A stretch of DNA of 36,470 nt from Rhizomucor pusillus (lineage: Eukaryota > Mucoromycota > Mucoromycetes > Mucorales > Lichtheimiaceae), in assembly GCA_900175165.2 (NCBI GenBank), contig FWWN02000435.1:1-36470 (forward strand). The letters run 5' to 3'. This document shows, one piece after another, positions 1-15,432 of the stretch; positions within the stretch are counted from its first letter, which is position 1, and every line of letters starts with the position of its first letter. Below the pieces are notes generated by a model that was not told where the DNA came from, did no database searches, and worked only from the letters and a program-made list of their open reading frames with translations. The translations under genes were made by a program, and so were the position numbers.

Positions 1-89
1 GCTATGTACTATATTACAGAGATAAAGGAGAAACCAGCCGTCAATATCGATTTTCTTCCGCTTGCTTTTTCCCTTTTTCCTTCCGTTAT

Positions 90-2004
90 TTATTGCTTGT
101 ACTTATTGGTCAAGATCTTGGCAATAGTCTCGAGTTGCATGTTATTGGTACCTGGTTGTTGAGAAATTATTTCCCAGTTAGTCATCACTCATTTCTCTCC
201 GCTGCTCTATCTTTCTCACGCTTTTCTCTTGCTTGCAGCAAGGAAGAAAGAGCGCGCATCTCCAAATACTTTACCCTCATAGATAGAGCCAATCTTGGCA
301 TCACGATAGAACTTTTCAACACCAGTTTCACGGACAAAACCGTTACCGCCCATCCATTCAACAGCGTAGCTAGTAGCGCGTTCAGCGACCTTGGCAGCAA
401 CAAACTTGGCCATGGCAGCCTCCATAACGAAAGGCTTGCCCTCTTCCTTGAGACGAGCAGCGTTGTAGGTCATCATCTTTGCAGCCTCGATCTCGGAAGC
501 AACTATATATTTCATCAACACGCACAAGATTAGACTAACGTATATAAAAAGTCGGTAACAATTTACCTTGAGCAAATTGGTGCTGGAGTGCCTGGAAGGA
601 TCCAATAGGCTTTCCAAACTGCTTGCGCTCCATCATGTAAGGGAGAGCAATGTCAAAGGCACCTTGGGCGCATCCGATCATTTGAGCAGCAATACCGATA
701 CGGCCCTCGTTCAACGAGTCAATGGCGTACTTGTAACCTTCACCGATCTTGCCGAGAACATTCTCCTTTGGCACCTTGACATCATCAAAGTTGAGGACGC
801 AGGTGGAAGAGGAACGGATACCGAGCTTCTTCTCCTTCTTTGCAATCTCAACACCCCATTCCTTTTCGACAATAAAGGCGCTGATACCTTTGTAGCCCTT
901 GGAAGGATCACTAGATGAAGATAAGGGAGTTTAGAGGGGACTGCCGTGTTAAGTGTAGAGCAATAATAATTAGTTTGCTTACGCGTTTGCAAAGACAACA
1001 AAGATATCGGCCTCGCCAGAGTTGGAGATCCACATCTTTCCACCGTTGAGGACATAGTGGTCGCCCTTGTCTTCAGCGCGGGTCTGGAGGGCAAAAGCGT
1101 CGCTGCCAGCACCGGCCTCGGAGATACAGAAGCTGCCAACAGTGTCGGTGGCAAGGCGGGTAAGGTACTTTTCCTTTTGCTCCTTGTTACCCCATTTACG
1201 GATCATGGTGTTTGTCAGAGTGTTCTAAAACGCAGCGGTTTGTCAATTTATCGGTTCTAATCATATGAGGGCCAGCAGACACTCTTAGACATGGCCCCAC
1301 TGAGAAAGAGAGATGCTTACATGAATGTCACACAAGGCACTGATAGAGGGATCGATCTTTGCCAATTCTGATAGAATATGGAATGTCAGCGAAATCCTCC
1401 ACACAAGCTACTCTGCTTACCTTCAACAACCAAGATGGCACCAGTGAAGGACGACTCGGCGCCACCGAAATCAGCTTCGGTTTCTAGACCCATCAACTAG
1501 GTAGCTCGTCAGAAATACATGAGGGCGAAAAACAAAGAGCCCAGACTACTTACTCCATTCTCAAACATGGCGTTGATAATCTCCTTGTCCATAACTTCGT
1601 TCTCGTCCATCTCGCGGACCTTGGGTTGCACCACTTCACGTGCGAACCTGGCAACTAGGTAGTGTCCACAGACCCCGAAGGTCCCGCATTTAGTTTAAAG
1701 TTCCAGGACAGTAACTGTTCGAGTGTGACGGTGCTTACCGGTGTCCTTGAGCATCAATTCTTCCTCGGTGAACGAGTTGAGCGAGGTCGGCTTCTCGACA
1801 ATGGAAGGCTCACCAAAGGTCAGGGCCGCGTAGTTACTAGTAAATACAGTCAGTTGGTGCTCAAATGGAGTTGCCGTTCCAAGTGCGCATGCTCTGGAGT
1901 ATCAGGCACACACAGCCTATTTACCGTCGGAGCGGTGCTTGACGACCGAGCAATGCCGCCGAGCGGCCAAGCTGAGGAAGACGCGAAACAGCGGAGCGAA
2001 TCAT
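90..2004 (-). CDS. ACADSB: Short/branched-chain acyl-CoA dehydrogenase, mitochondrial
   Basis: This gene is predicted to encode a 425-aa FAD flavoprotein that oxidises short or 2-methyl-branched acyl-CoAs to enoyl-CoAs in the mitochondrial matrix and passes electrons to ETF. Nine exons (2004-1925, 1836-1739, 1654-1554, 1496-1421, 1367-1321, 1224-983, 910-567, 502-275, 151-90) join in frame. The start gives [19 protein letters not shown], a basic, acid-free presequence typical of mitochondrial import. The family signatures [10 protein letters not shown] (FAD/substrate loop), GKMWIS and [14 protein letters not shown] (inferred CoA contacts), RKQFGKPI and EWMGGNGF are present. The catalytic-base glutamate lies in IYEGTNNMQL (about residue 405), and that glycine codon is split by the last intron. 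The central region resembles ACADSB (2-methylbutyryl-CoA dehydrogenase) more than ACADS by my recollection of the families, so the exact substrate is inferred. Length is normal and nothing is missing. Confidence 0.93.
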
Positions 2005-2120
2005 GATGGATGATGGGGACTTTGTTTATTGACTGGACTGAACAAGTAAAAGAGAAGAGAAGAAGAGAAGAGAAACAAAATGGAAAGCAAGCAGCAAAGT
2101 AGCGTTTATATAGCAGTCTT
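2005..2120 (-). promoter_or_regulatory. Pyrimidine-rich leader/promoter of the acyl-CoA dehydrogenase gene
   Basis: Just upstream of the ATG at 2004, the transcribed strand reads as a nearly pure CT tract (plus-strand GA-rich 2048-2085). Such CT tracts are common just upstream of fungal transcription starts. No TATA box was assigned. The whole gap to the SmB stop codon is about 200 bp, so promoter and SmB 3' UTR must be compact or overlap. Confidence 0.35.
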
Positions 2121-2206
2121 GGCCCCCGCAAAAGATGGGATTTGTCGGTTCTTACAGGGCGTGGGAAACCTTTGAGAGGGAGGCAATTTTTGGGCAACTT
2201 TGTATT

Positions 2207-3139
2207 TTATTGCTGTGAACCTGGAGGTGGTGGAGGAGGTCTACCATATCCTGGTGGCGGCTACAACACGTGCGAACTCTTTAGCCTCACTGTATCAAAG
2301 TAATGTAATTTTCTTCTTGGATCCTTACCATGCCAGGACGGAAACCCGGTGGAGGTGCTCCAGGAGCACCTGGAGGAGGCGGTGGTCTGAATCCTGGAGG
2401 CGGTGGTCCGTAGCCTTGTGGAGGCATGCCAGGTGGGGGAGGCTGTGAAAGTCTTGGTTAATATCAAGTATGCCTATTGACCTATGCTTTTGATAACCTA
2501 CGCCTTGACCAGGAGGCACGGGCGGACGGCCATATGCTACTGGAGGAGCTTGGATACCAGGTCTTGGTTGCATCATCTACAAAATATATACAGGTTAAAT
2601 TCATGGATAGGAATCGCGCATTGCAGAGTTCACGTACTTGAGGAGATGGGCCACCAACTCCACGCACAGGACCCGATAATCCAACCATCGGTGCGCCTGG
2701 CGGTGGCACTGCGGGCATGCCACGACCGATAGGGCGGCCCATACCTGGACCAGCTGCAAGCGTTGGCCCTCTTGGTCGCGAATCTTCCGTCTTTGGTGGA
2801 GGCGGGCCATCGACGCTTATGCTGACAATCGTTTCACCGCGTAATATAACCAGTCCAAGAGTTCGCTTCTGTTCCAGTTCCTCTTCCTTTGCAGCTGCTT
2901 TTTTGTTCTTTGGCTTTATCCTGCGAAACTCCTCGCAATCGGCAATAACCAAATTCATGTGTTTATCGAAAGCGAGCATTTGACCGGTCAATATACGCGA
3001 ATCTGCCATAGTGATCCGCAGCCGGTAGTTGATGAGCTGGGTCATTTTCGAGCTTTTCGACTACAGTGATTCAGGCCATAAGTAATACAGCAATGTAACA
3101 AGAAGAAGCACTCACAGGTACACGAGAAATACATACCAT
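2207..3139 (-). CDS. SNRPB: Small nuclear ribonucleoprotein SmB/B' (spliceosomal core)
   Basis: This is a 222-aa Sm protein of the heptameric ring on U1, U2, U4 and U5 snRNAs. Exons are 3139-3137, 3060-2638, 2576-2502, 2442-2329 and 2260-2207, in frame throughout. The first coding exon is only the ATG, followed by a GTATGT donor. The next exon adds SKSSKM, matching the KSSKM block of SmB proteins, so I prefer this start to the in-frame ATG at 3045. The Sm1 motif spans about residues 10-49 ([20 protein letters not shown]) and Sm2 about 68-82 ([16 protein letters not shown]). The tail carries [12 protein letters not shown] and then proline/glycine/methionine repeats ([18 protein letters not shown]), as in animal SmB/N. 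The gene is divergent from the DBP7-like gene, 150 bp apart. Confidence 0.93.
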
Positions 3140-3289
3140 GGTGTATAATTTTCGATCGTACGGATCGAATACAACGTGAGTTCTAGATTGCCCTGCAGCG
3201 TGTGACGAAGCGGCATTGCGCGTGCGGTGTAATAAATTTATGCCTTTTCGCTGGTGGCTGCTTTTCAAGATTAAATCGATCAGACGACA
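3140..3289. promoter_or_regulatory. Bidirectional promoter between SmB and DBP7-like genes
   Basis: Only 150 bp separate the two divergent start codons, so both promoters and 5' UTRs must fit here. The tract contains paired ATCGAT/CGATCG-like palindromic stretches (near 3164-3178 and 3266-3277) but no clear TATA box. Shared control of a splicing and a ribosome-assembly gene is an inference from the spacing. Confidence 0.5.
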
Positions 3290-5806
3290 ATGAGCAATAA
3301 CGACGACGACGATGGACTCATTTTAAATGTAAACTCGAACCCATCAAGCAGCAATCATAACAGCAATAAAACGAAAGGAAACAAGAAGAAACAACAACCA
3401 AAGAAACCTCAAGCGAAACCAAAACAGCAGCAACAACAGCCATTGCAGCAAAGCAAGGAACTGGCTACTGATCAGAACGATGCAGACGAATCGTCACAGC
3501 AAAAGAAAAACGCTGGTAAAAGACAGGTGGTCTCTTCCCTGTTCTCGTCAAATCCCGAGATCCAGCAACCAAAGTCGCAGCTGTACAAAAAGAACCGGAC
3601 GAGCATACCGAGCAACGCTCCTGTCGCGGATTCGACAACATTTACTGGTCTAGGCGTGGAACCAGACCTTGTAGAATTGCTCGGTAACAAACTGAATGTA
3701 AATGCACCTACGAACATTCAGCGGAAAGCTATCCCTCTTCTTCTTGGTCCTGCACGAACCGTCCAGGGGGCGGATATTCCCGAGCACGATGTGGATGTCG
3801 TCGTCCAAGCTGAAACCGGTTCAGGCAAAACGTTGACGTATCTTCTACCCATCGTTAATCGTTTGATTGCCGCTTCCACCAGCTCTTCTGGAAACAGTGA
3901 TGGTAAATCGTTTGGTGACCGTGCTATCGGTACCGTAGCGATCATCCTGACACCCACGCGCGAGTTGGCACAACAGGTCACGTCTGTCCTCTCACAAATC
4001 GTTAACTTGCCAAAACCCAAAAATCCGAACGTACATCGCTCACATTGGATCGTTCCTGGTATTATCATCGGTGGAGATAATAGAAATAAGGAAAAGGCTC
4101 GGTTGCGAAAGGGCATCAACATCTTGGTTAGCACACCTGGCCGTTTACTGGATCATTTGGAAAAGACACAAAGTTTCGAAGTACGAGATCTGAAATGGCT
4201 TGTTTTGGATGAAGCAGATCGATTGCTGGATCTTGGATTTGAGGAGACACTCAAGAAGATCATGGCAATTATCGAGAACAAAACACGAGCGGGTGGCAAT
4301 CCAAAGTATAAGGAAGCAACAAACACAAAGTATTGGCCTGCACGACGACAAACTGTCTTGTGCTCTGCGACGTTGCGCCAAGATGTGAAACATCTCGCTG
4401 GCTGGTTTCTAAAGAACCCATCCTTTGTCAGTGGCAGTGTTGACGACAAGAAGCAGGAGCAAGAGATAGCAGAATCAATCCAGAAACAGCAACAGCAACA
4501 GCAGGATGAAGAAATGAAAGAACGAGACGATCACGAAGACGTTAAATTCTCGACACCGAATCAGCTCAAACAGTCATATACCATCACACCCGCAAAACTA
4601 AGACTGGTGACGCTGGTTACCATGCTCAAATCATGTTTCGTCGATGCTAAGCGACAGAGGCCTAAAGAAAGCAAAGTGATTGTTTTCTTTTCATCCTGTG
4701 ACTCTGTCGATTTCCATTACGATATGTTTTCCAAGGCAGGCAAAAAGCGACAAGAGGATAGCGACGCAGAAATGGATCATCGAGACGACAGCGACGGAGA
4801 AGACGATGAGGCCACAAAGATGCAGAAAGCATTGGCAAAGATTATGGGCGGCGGTGGCAAGGACAAGGATGAAGCGAACAAGGATAGCAAGTCAAGGCTC
4901 GCAGATATTATGAATACAGAGGATGACGATGATGACGACGACCTGCGTTATAAGAGAAGCGAATTGCTTGGCAACGTGCCTGTTCTTCGTCTCCACGGCG
5001 ACCTCGATCAAAAGAGTCGTACACAATCTTACAGTGAATTTAGCAAACTACCCTCTGGTGTCCTACTCTGCACTGACGTTGCTGCACGCGGTCTTGATCT
5101 TCCTAACGTTGATCGTATCATCCAGTATGATCCTCCAACTGACCTCAAGGATTACGTGCATCGTGTTGGTCGAACTGCCCGTTTGGGTAAAGCCGGCTCT
5201 GCATTGCTGTTCTTGCTACCTAGCGAGATGGAATACCTCGATGTGCTCAAAGCTCAAGATATGTATCCGGAATCCATTACAATGGAAAGCGTATTGAGCT
5301 TCCTGGGTCAGAATTATCAGATACCTGCGCAAGAATTGCAGAACAAGATGGAGCGTTATGTTCTAGAAGACGAGGAGGTGTGTGAGAGAGATATGAGTCT
5401 GTATGAAAACGTTTCCATTCTCACCATTTATATTCTGTTTTAGCACGCTGAGTTGGCACGTAAAGCGTATTGGTCCAGTATGCGAGCATATGCGACACAT
5501 TCTGCTGCAGAGAAACACATTTTTCATGTCAAGAAGCTACACCTTGGCCACATGGCAAAATCGTTTGCACTGCGCGAGGCACCGTCTACCATGCACAAGG
5601 CTGCAAAGAGCAAGAAGAAAAAGGAGCAAAAGCTGGAGCGCTTACCAGGCAAGGGCAAGTTCCGCTTAAAAACGGAGCAAGAGAAGAAGGCCAATCCTTT
5701 CAAGCGAGCTTATGATCCAGCCAGCGAGTTTGCCGTCATTGGCGCAGACAATGTTACCAGCGCCCCTCCCGCGAAGAAGAAGGCAAAGAAGAACAAGAAG
5801 AAATAA
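3290..5806 (+). CDS. DBP7: DEAD-box ATP-dependent RNA helicase, Dbp7/DDX31 type
   Basis: This is an 816-aa nucleolar RNA helicase expected to act in early 60S ribosomal subunit assembly. Exons are 3290-5377 and 5444-5806. The order is a low-complexity N/Q/K-rich N-terminus (1-100), a Q motif ([12 protein letters not shown]), Walker A GSGKT (177-181), PTRELAQQ (motif Ia), DEAD (307-310), SAT (359-361), [16 protein letters not shown] (motif V) and HRVGRTAR (624-631). An acidic insert ([18 protein letters not shown] and a run of seven Asp) interrupts the second RecA lobe. Exon 2 supplies the DUF4217-type region ([18 protein letters not shown]) and a lysine-rich nuclear tail. The large loops, DUF4217 and motif context favour Dbp7 over Dbp4/Dbp10. 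The intron falls after residue 696, and the gene ends 111 bp from the convergent Rab3GAP gene. Confidence 0.92.
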
Positions 5807-5917
5807 TAATTCCCCAAGCAAGCACATACACACAAGCAGATGTATTCTAAATAGATGTATTATTGTTACACTCTTGTTGCATGTACATGATTATTCTGTT
5901 CCACTGCATAAACGATG

Positions 5918-8014
5918 TCAAGATCTTTTTACATTTTCTATTTCAACGTTGCGTATTTGTCCGTCTGGGCCGATTAAAAGACATTTTGCAAGGTACCCGC
6001 ATTCTCCTTCGTTTTTCTGCATGGCCATTCTTCGTCGCTCAGTGCTGACCATGCTGCTACCTAGTGGTTCTCGACCACATTGGACGAGCCGCCAGCCCTG
6101 GCCGATACGATACATGCCTACTTGCTTTCCGTGGCGCATTTGGTACGTGAGCACAAGTCCTCGCCGTTCCGAATAGACGACAAGGAATAGGAGGACACGC
6201 GACGCTCGCATTGATGTATTATTATCACGTTGGTCATCATCATCATCGTTGTCATCATATATTTCCACCCACCCGCACACAGCGTCGCGGATGCCTTTCC
6301 ACATTCGGATCATTTCACCAGACTGCACGTCCCACAGAATAACCCGACCAAGCATGTCGCTCGTAACGGCAAGCGTGTGTCGTTGCGCACTCGTGGAGGG
6401 CGGTGCTGCGCTGATGGACGTTATACGGCGATACGAGTCATTGATAGTTAACGTAGGCGACAATGCGCTGGCGGGTTCAATATGGCTAGGCGGTGGGTGC
6501 ATATCAGGCACGTACGGTGTAGGTGAATTGGAGCGCGAGGAAGGGGTGGAACTGGCACTACCCGTCCACCATGATTTTGCCAACGAGAATACGGGGGAAG
6601 TGACTCGAGATACAACGTAGCTCGCCATCGAAACAGCTGACATGAGAGGACGTGTTGACTCGCTGGTCGCATAATAGCACAGCATAGGATGACCTCCCAC
6701 AGCAATGTATCGCGAGGTTGAGTTTGCAGGGAATGGATATGTCGTGTGGGTAGTCGATACGCTGCCGTCCAGCATCGTTGACTGCGACAGTGGAGGCGAT
6801 GGGCCTAAAAGGAACATGCAATGTTTCAATGAATACAAATTATATCACTTTTCTAAATGTTTTAAATTACCAAGACTGATAACGTCTTTTATTTGCTCTT
6901 GTTTCTGGAATTCGTATTTCTTGTCAGCAAACGCTGTCTGCATTCGCGATGCATCTAAAACGGTCGAATAAATAAATACCGTCGTTCAGCAACAATGCCC
7001 TGTGATAATGTTTTTACCTATACCGCTCTCTCGTTGTCCATCACATACTCTGAGGACCATCCACAAGCTCTGTCCATCTATGCTAACCACGCGTTTGTTC
7101 TGGAAAAGTATGGTGATTTCTTCATCTTCATGCTGTATTGCATGAGGCGATACTTTAAAGACAGGCGGTGGTGTGCGTAACTTCAGCGAAACGACCGGCG
7201 ATGGTTCGAGCAGCTGCGCAGTAAGCATCGTGCCCGTCTCTGAAAACACACGTATCCAGCCGGTGCTGTATCCGGCCATCACAAACATCTGACTAGATCC
7301 ACTGGGGTCAAACAGATTCAAATGAATCTATGCTGTTTTCCTTCGCGCTTACTTTTTACGAATGGATGGTACAAACAGCGGGATGCACAGAATAGCTGTG
7401 ATCGTCTCGCCTTCAGCCTCACATCCAGATCCCTGTCCTACCGCGCTGTACTCGCCGTCGCTTTGGATCAGTTCAAGCACGAGAAATTTAGATTCATGCG
7501 CCAGCACCAGGTAGTGGCCATTCGCTGAAGCCGATACAAGATAAGGCTCTGTCAATGGCGCCAGTGCAGGTGTAGTTGCTGTATCCTGACTATCCGTATC
7601 CGCCGGTGATGCCTGCAAAAGTAGGGCTAGTATGCAATGAAACATATGAATTGCTTGATAGGCGTCACCTTGGTGTGATCCTCGTTTTCTTCTTCCCCTT
7701 CGTCGTCGTCGTCGTCGTCGTCGTCACCCCAGCCCCAATCATTGTCCCAAGAGTCATCCTCTGCATGTGTTCGTGTTTATCGTACTTTAGATCGCTAATC
7801 GCGTACACCAGGGAAAAAGAAAAGGAAGCTTGCCTGTATCTGTGTTTGCTTTATCCTTCTTTCCAGCGGCGGCAGCGGTAGCAGCAGCAGCAGCAGCAGC
7901 TTCCTCTGCCACATCCTGAATGGTTGTCGACACTTGTGGCAGTCGCCCAACAAGAATGGCCAGTATAGGCGGAGGTATGCTGTGGTGTGGGGTCAACACA
8001 CTTTTGAACGGCAT
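5918..8014 (-). CDS. RAB3GAP2: Rab3GAP regulatory (non-catalytic) subunit-like protein, short form
   Basis: The product is 595 aa, from exons 8014-7834, 7760-7669, 7612-7353, 7301-7018, 6954-6871 and 6804-5918. The sequence follows the RAB3GAP2 N-terminal beta-propeller domain in order: a DSWDNDWGWGDDD acidic segment, ITAILCIPLF, MAGYSTGWIRVFSETG, ITILFQNKRVVSIDGQSLW, YIAVGGHPMLCYYATSES, SDMLGRVILWDVQSGEMIRM, WKGIRDAVCGWVEI and VVYSERRGLVLTYQ. Known relatives bind the catalytic Rab3GAP1 subunit; the complex is a Rab3 GAP and a Rab18 GEF at the ER. The animal protein is more than twice as long; here the gene stops just after the N-terminal domain, with a clean stop. Intron 1 (7761-7833) is GC-AG; frame closure supports it. 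Poly-Ala and poly-Asp runs come from triplet repeats. The 8014 ATG is the first in frame. Confidence 0.82.
7701..7725. repeat. (CGT/ACG)n triplet repeat encoding poly-Asp
   Basis: About eight perfect GTC/GAC triplets lie in exon 2 of the Rab3GAP2-like gene and encode the Asp run after DWGWG. The run extends a naturally acidic segment of this family, so its length probably varies between strains. Confidence 0.9.
7880..7900. repeat. (AGC/GCT)n triplet repeat encoding poly-Ala
   Basis: Seven GCT-type triplets on the minus strand lie in exon 1 of the Rab3GAP2-like gene and encode an alanine run that continues through neighbouring GCC/GCT/GCG codons. No function can be inferred. Confidence 0.85.
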
Positions 8015-8137
8015 AAGTTAAAGGGAAAGGATTAGAAACTCCACACAGAAAATGTCATCTTTTGCAGGAACAGCCATAAGCTGTTTCTGATGGGAAGAAT
8101 TTTATTGCTGTTACAGTGTACTTGATCATTTTTTTTT

Positions 8138-9982
<1,845 letters not shown>

Positions 9983-10849
9983 GCAAAGACAGAAAAAAGA
10001 CAAGCAGGGACGGAGAGGGGTTAAGAAGAACGAGGGAAAGAAGCGGGGTTGCTCAGGTTCTGGGATGATTCAAGTCAGATAATATTTGAGATTGACTACA
10101 TGGGCGGGCCACAACAAGCGAGAATGTCCCGCTCGATCGTCCACCACTAGCATAAGGGCAAATGAGGAAATGAATCTATTTATTTTTCTTGGCGCAAGGA
10201 AACTTTAATGCTACCTCTACAGTACTACCGGAAAATCATTCACCACCATCACTCACCAATTCTTTTGACACCTTATTGATTGATGCTTCCATATTTATAC
10301 TTGAACCCAGGAGCTGGGAACACAGGCAAAAATGCTACTGTAGAATATGGCACTTTTACGTATCATTCCTTTCTTGTCCAGAATACGATACCTTCACCAC
10401 TTTGCATTTCTATTCCCAAGTACTTCTATGTTGACAAGTACTCAATGCAGTCACCTTGCTTCTATTGCATAAAGTAGACTCTAAAAAGGGCTACTGGCAA
10501 TACCTTTCCAGTGACTTAACAGGCTCCTCCAAGGCGTCTCCAATTATGTAGATATGCTACTTGCGTGTCACTCGTATAGAAGCAACCTCGCGATAAATTG
10601 CAGCTTATAACCATGATACAGAATGTTTACAGCAATGGTCTTCTCCGTCAGTAAAAGAAGATAATACAAAGGAGCAGGAGAGAAAGAGAAAGAGACGCGA
10701 GCGATAATGACACGCTACCGCAGTTACGCCTATTTTGAGAAGTTCAGCGGAAATTGGACTCTGCCAACGATTCCTTTCTCTCTTTTTGCGCCGCTCCAAC
10801 TGGACGACAGGAACACACACGATCAAGAGACACCATAGCAACTTCCACC
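9983..10849. other. Divergent intergenic region between two kinase genes
   Basis: This 867-bp stretch holds the 5' regions of the NDR kinase (-) and the Chk2-like kinase (+). Short open frames here (for example 10189-10434) show no recognisable protein features and I do not call them. GGGCGGGCC at about 10103 is a GC-rich box, and a GA-rich tract (10650-10700) lies about 150 bp upstream of the Chk2-like ATG. No RNA gene was seen. Confidence 0.6.
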
Positions 10850-13493
<2,644 letters not shown>

Positions 13494-14216
13494 TATCGTC
13501 AGTATTTTGTATACTCTTATCTCCCCTTCATTTCCTCCTGTCATTTATCTTGCCTTTCCTTTTCCTCTTCATATCCATTCCTTACATCATCAGACAAACT
13601 AAAGTTAAGAAAAGTTCATTTGAAGATTTTCAATTTGAATTGGAAGGAATATGGGATTGATTCCGGTTGCCTGATAACTCCATCCAGAATCACTTTCGAG
13701 AGCAATCATCATCGTCCCGTACTAACATTGCAATATATTTATATTTTGTATACCCTGTCCTCCCCTCCTATCCCGTCCTTAAACATAGCTTGTCTTTCTT
13801 TTTTCCTTCTCGACCAAGTGTGTGTTTCGAGCTTTTTTTATAACATTTCAAGAAACCATCTTCTTCCTTCTGACTCTTTTTCTCCCTACATTTGCGATAA
13901 GTTTGCATTGATACCTAAATGTCCTACTCATTCTTATTCTTAGTTCTCTGTAAACAACTTCTTCTCAGTGTTAAAAATATACATTGTCTATATATTTTAT
14001 TTGCTGCTTGTTATCCCATTTAACAATTCTTGGTTTTCCTTTTTGCCCATTGTCTGACGACAGCGTATGACAACTCTCGAAAATTCATATGATAATCATT
14101 GGTATGCATTGACACAAATGTGAATTTTATTCTCATGTTTGTGGGTGTTTTTATGCATATCATCAATTTCGTTTTCTTTTTTTTTTTTGTTTCAAAAACA
14201 GCATACGGCAATTATG
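13494..14216. other. Convergent 3' intergenic region with an imperfect local duplication
   Basis: This 723-bp interval lies between two convergent genes and is T/C-rich on the plus strand. Sequence around 13479-13560, starting in the last codons of the Chk2-like gene (CAATCA...CCC.TACTAA..AT), recurs imperfectly at about 13702-13795. Both copies share TATTTTGTATAC followed by pyrimidine blocks. No coding gene was recognised. Confidence 0.5.
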
Positions 14217-15384
14217 TTAATAGTATGTACATTTGGGGGTCACTGCTTGTGGCGGTAAAGGTGGCAAGGAGCTTGTTGGAGGAGGAAGTTGGGGAGGGAG
14301 GACGCTAGGTAACCTGGATGGTCGTCGACGATGAAGATGATCGTGATTATTATTATTTGATGCAGGTGGCGGCTCGTCCATTGCGCTCGGCGAGCTTGAA
14401 ATATACTCGAGATAAGATACGCTTTCCTGCGCCCAGTATTCATTGAATATGCAAGAAGGTGCCGATAATTGATGATATCGATGATGGTGATCTTCTTCGC
14501 CGCTGCTGGTCGCACTGCTGCTGATGGTTGATACTCGACAAATCTTTTCATTCACATCATCGTCGTTGTTGTTGATGACAACTACAGTCTCGTTAGAGTA
14601 AGGATGGCTTTTTTTCAACCATTGTACTGTTTTCTTGATAACTGACAACCACAGTTTCATGGCTTCGGCATCGTCTGCTTGCAGATACCACGTCCGTCCA
14701 TCTTCTGTGCGCTGGATTTCCAAGCAATAGAGCACGCCGGGAAACTGGTCGGTAGCAAATACATTTGTATTTCTTGTGAGTTCATAGTATTCCTTGTAAT
14801 CATGCGTAGTTCTATCAGTTTTGAACGTGTACAGCATTCGATCGATGAGAAGCACGTAGCGTCGCTTTCGAGTCTTGGTGAATGAGAAGGCGGGAGGCAT
14901 GTGTTTGGTCATCCATCCTTGCATGGCAGCAAGTGGCCAGAGCTCAGATGCATGCCGCGCCATCGCTTGCGGGCGATAAGAACGAGGATCGGTTAGATCA
15001 AAAGTTATATCTTTGCTGCTGGTTGAAGATTGTGGGGGCCGCTTCATGGCTGCTGTCATGGAAACTAATGTATGCGGTGTGGCAAGTGCCATGCACTTTC
15101 TTGCTATCCGTTGTATTTCAGAACTGGAACAAAAATAAAAGAAAATAATAAAGCAAGCAAGATAGATAACAGAGGAGAGAAAAAAGGAAAGAAAAAAGAG
15201 AGAAGGATAACGGGAAAGAAGGACCGTTCTTTACTGCAATAGACAAGTCTGGCAAAAATAGGCAAATTTGGGTACTGGCACCCAATAAGCTTTTTCGTTC
15301 ATACCTTCGATAACGTGGATCATGAAGGTTACACACGCACACGACTGTTTGAGACATATCTGTACCCTTTATCTTGGTTCGCAT
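14217..15384 (-). CDS. PH-domain protein, function unknown
   Basis: The product is predicted at 328 aa from exons 15384-15305 and 15123-14217. A pleckstrin-homology domain spans about residues 90-205: MQGWMTKHMPPAFSFTKTRK, RRYVLLIDRMLYTFKT, the Tyr/Leu strands and the closing helix AEAMKLWLSVIKKTVQWL with its invariant Trp. After it comes a low-complexity His/Asn/Ser/Pro tail ending in PPQLPPPTSSLPPLPPQ. PH domains of this kind bind phosphoinositides or proteins at membranes; I cannot name an orthologue. The second exon alone is open from an ATG at 15092 (291 aa). The 5' exon is included because the joined frame stays open across a GTATGA donor and a TTCCAG acceptor, but its intron (181 nt) is longer than its neighbours and the ATG lies only 49 bp from the HAD stop codon. 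The start is therefore uncertain; the domain is not. Confidence 0.75.
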
Positions 15385-15432
15385 TTCTCACGAAAAATAA
15401 AGCGGGAAGAGGCAAGATGATAACCATTTGTA

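Noticed and set aside
1850..2197. Longer minus-strand frame upstream of the acyl-CoA dehydrogenase, beginning at 2197
   Set aside because: It is in a different frame from the presequence and runs through intron 1; the 2004 ATG gives a proper mitochondrial signal and in-phase splicing.
2207..3045. SmB translation from the ATG at 3045
   Set aside because: The upstream exon join restores the conserved SKSSKM N-terminus, so 3139 is preferred; 3045 would only be used if the intron is retained.
10189..10477. Overlapping short frames between the two kinase genes
   Set aside because: No domains, no splice partners, and low-complexity composition; they lie in the shared 5' region.
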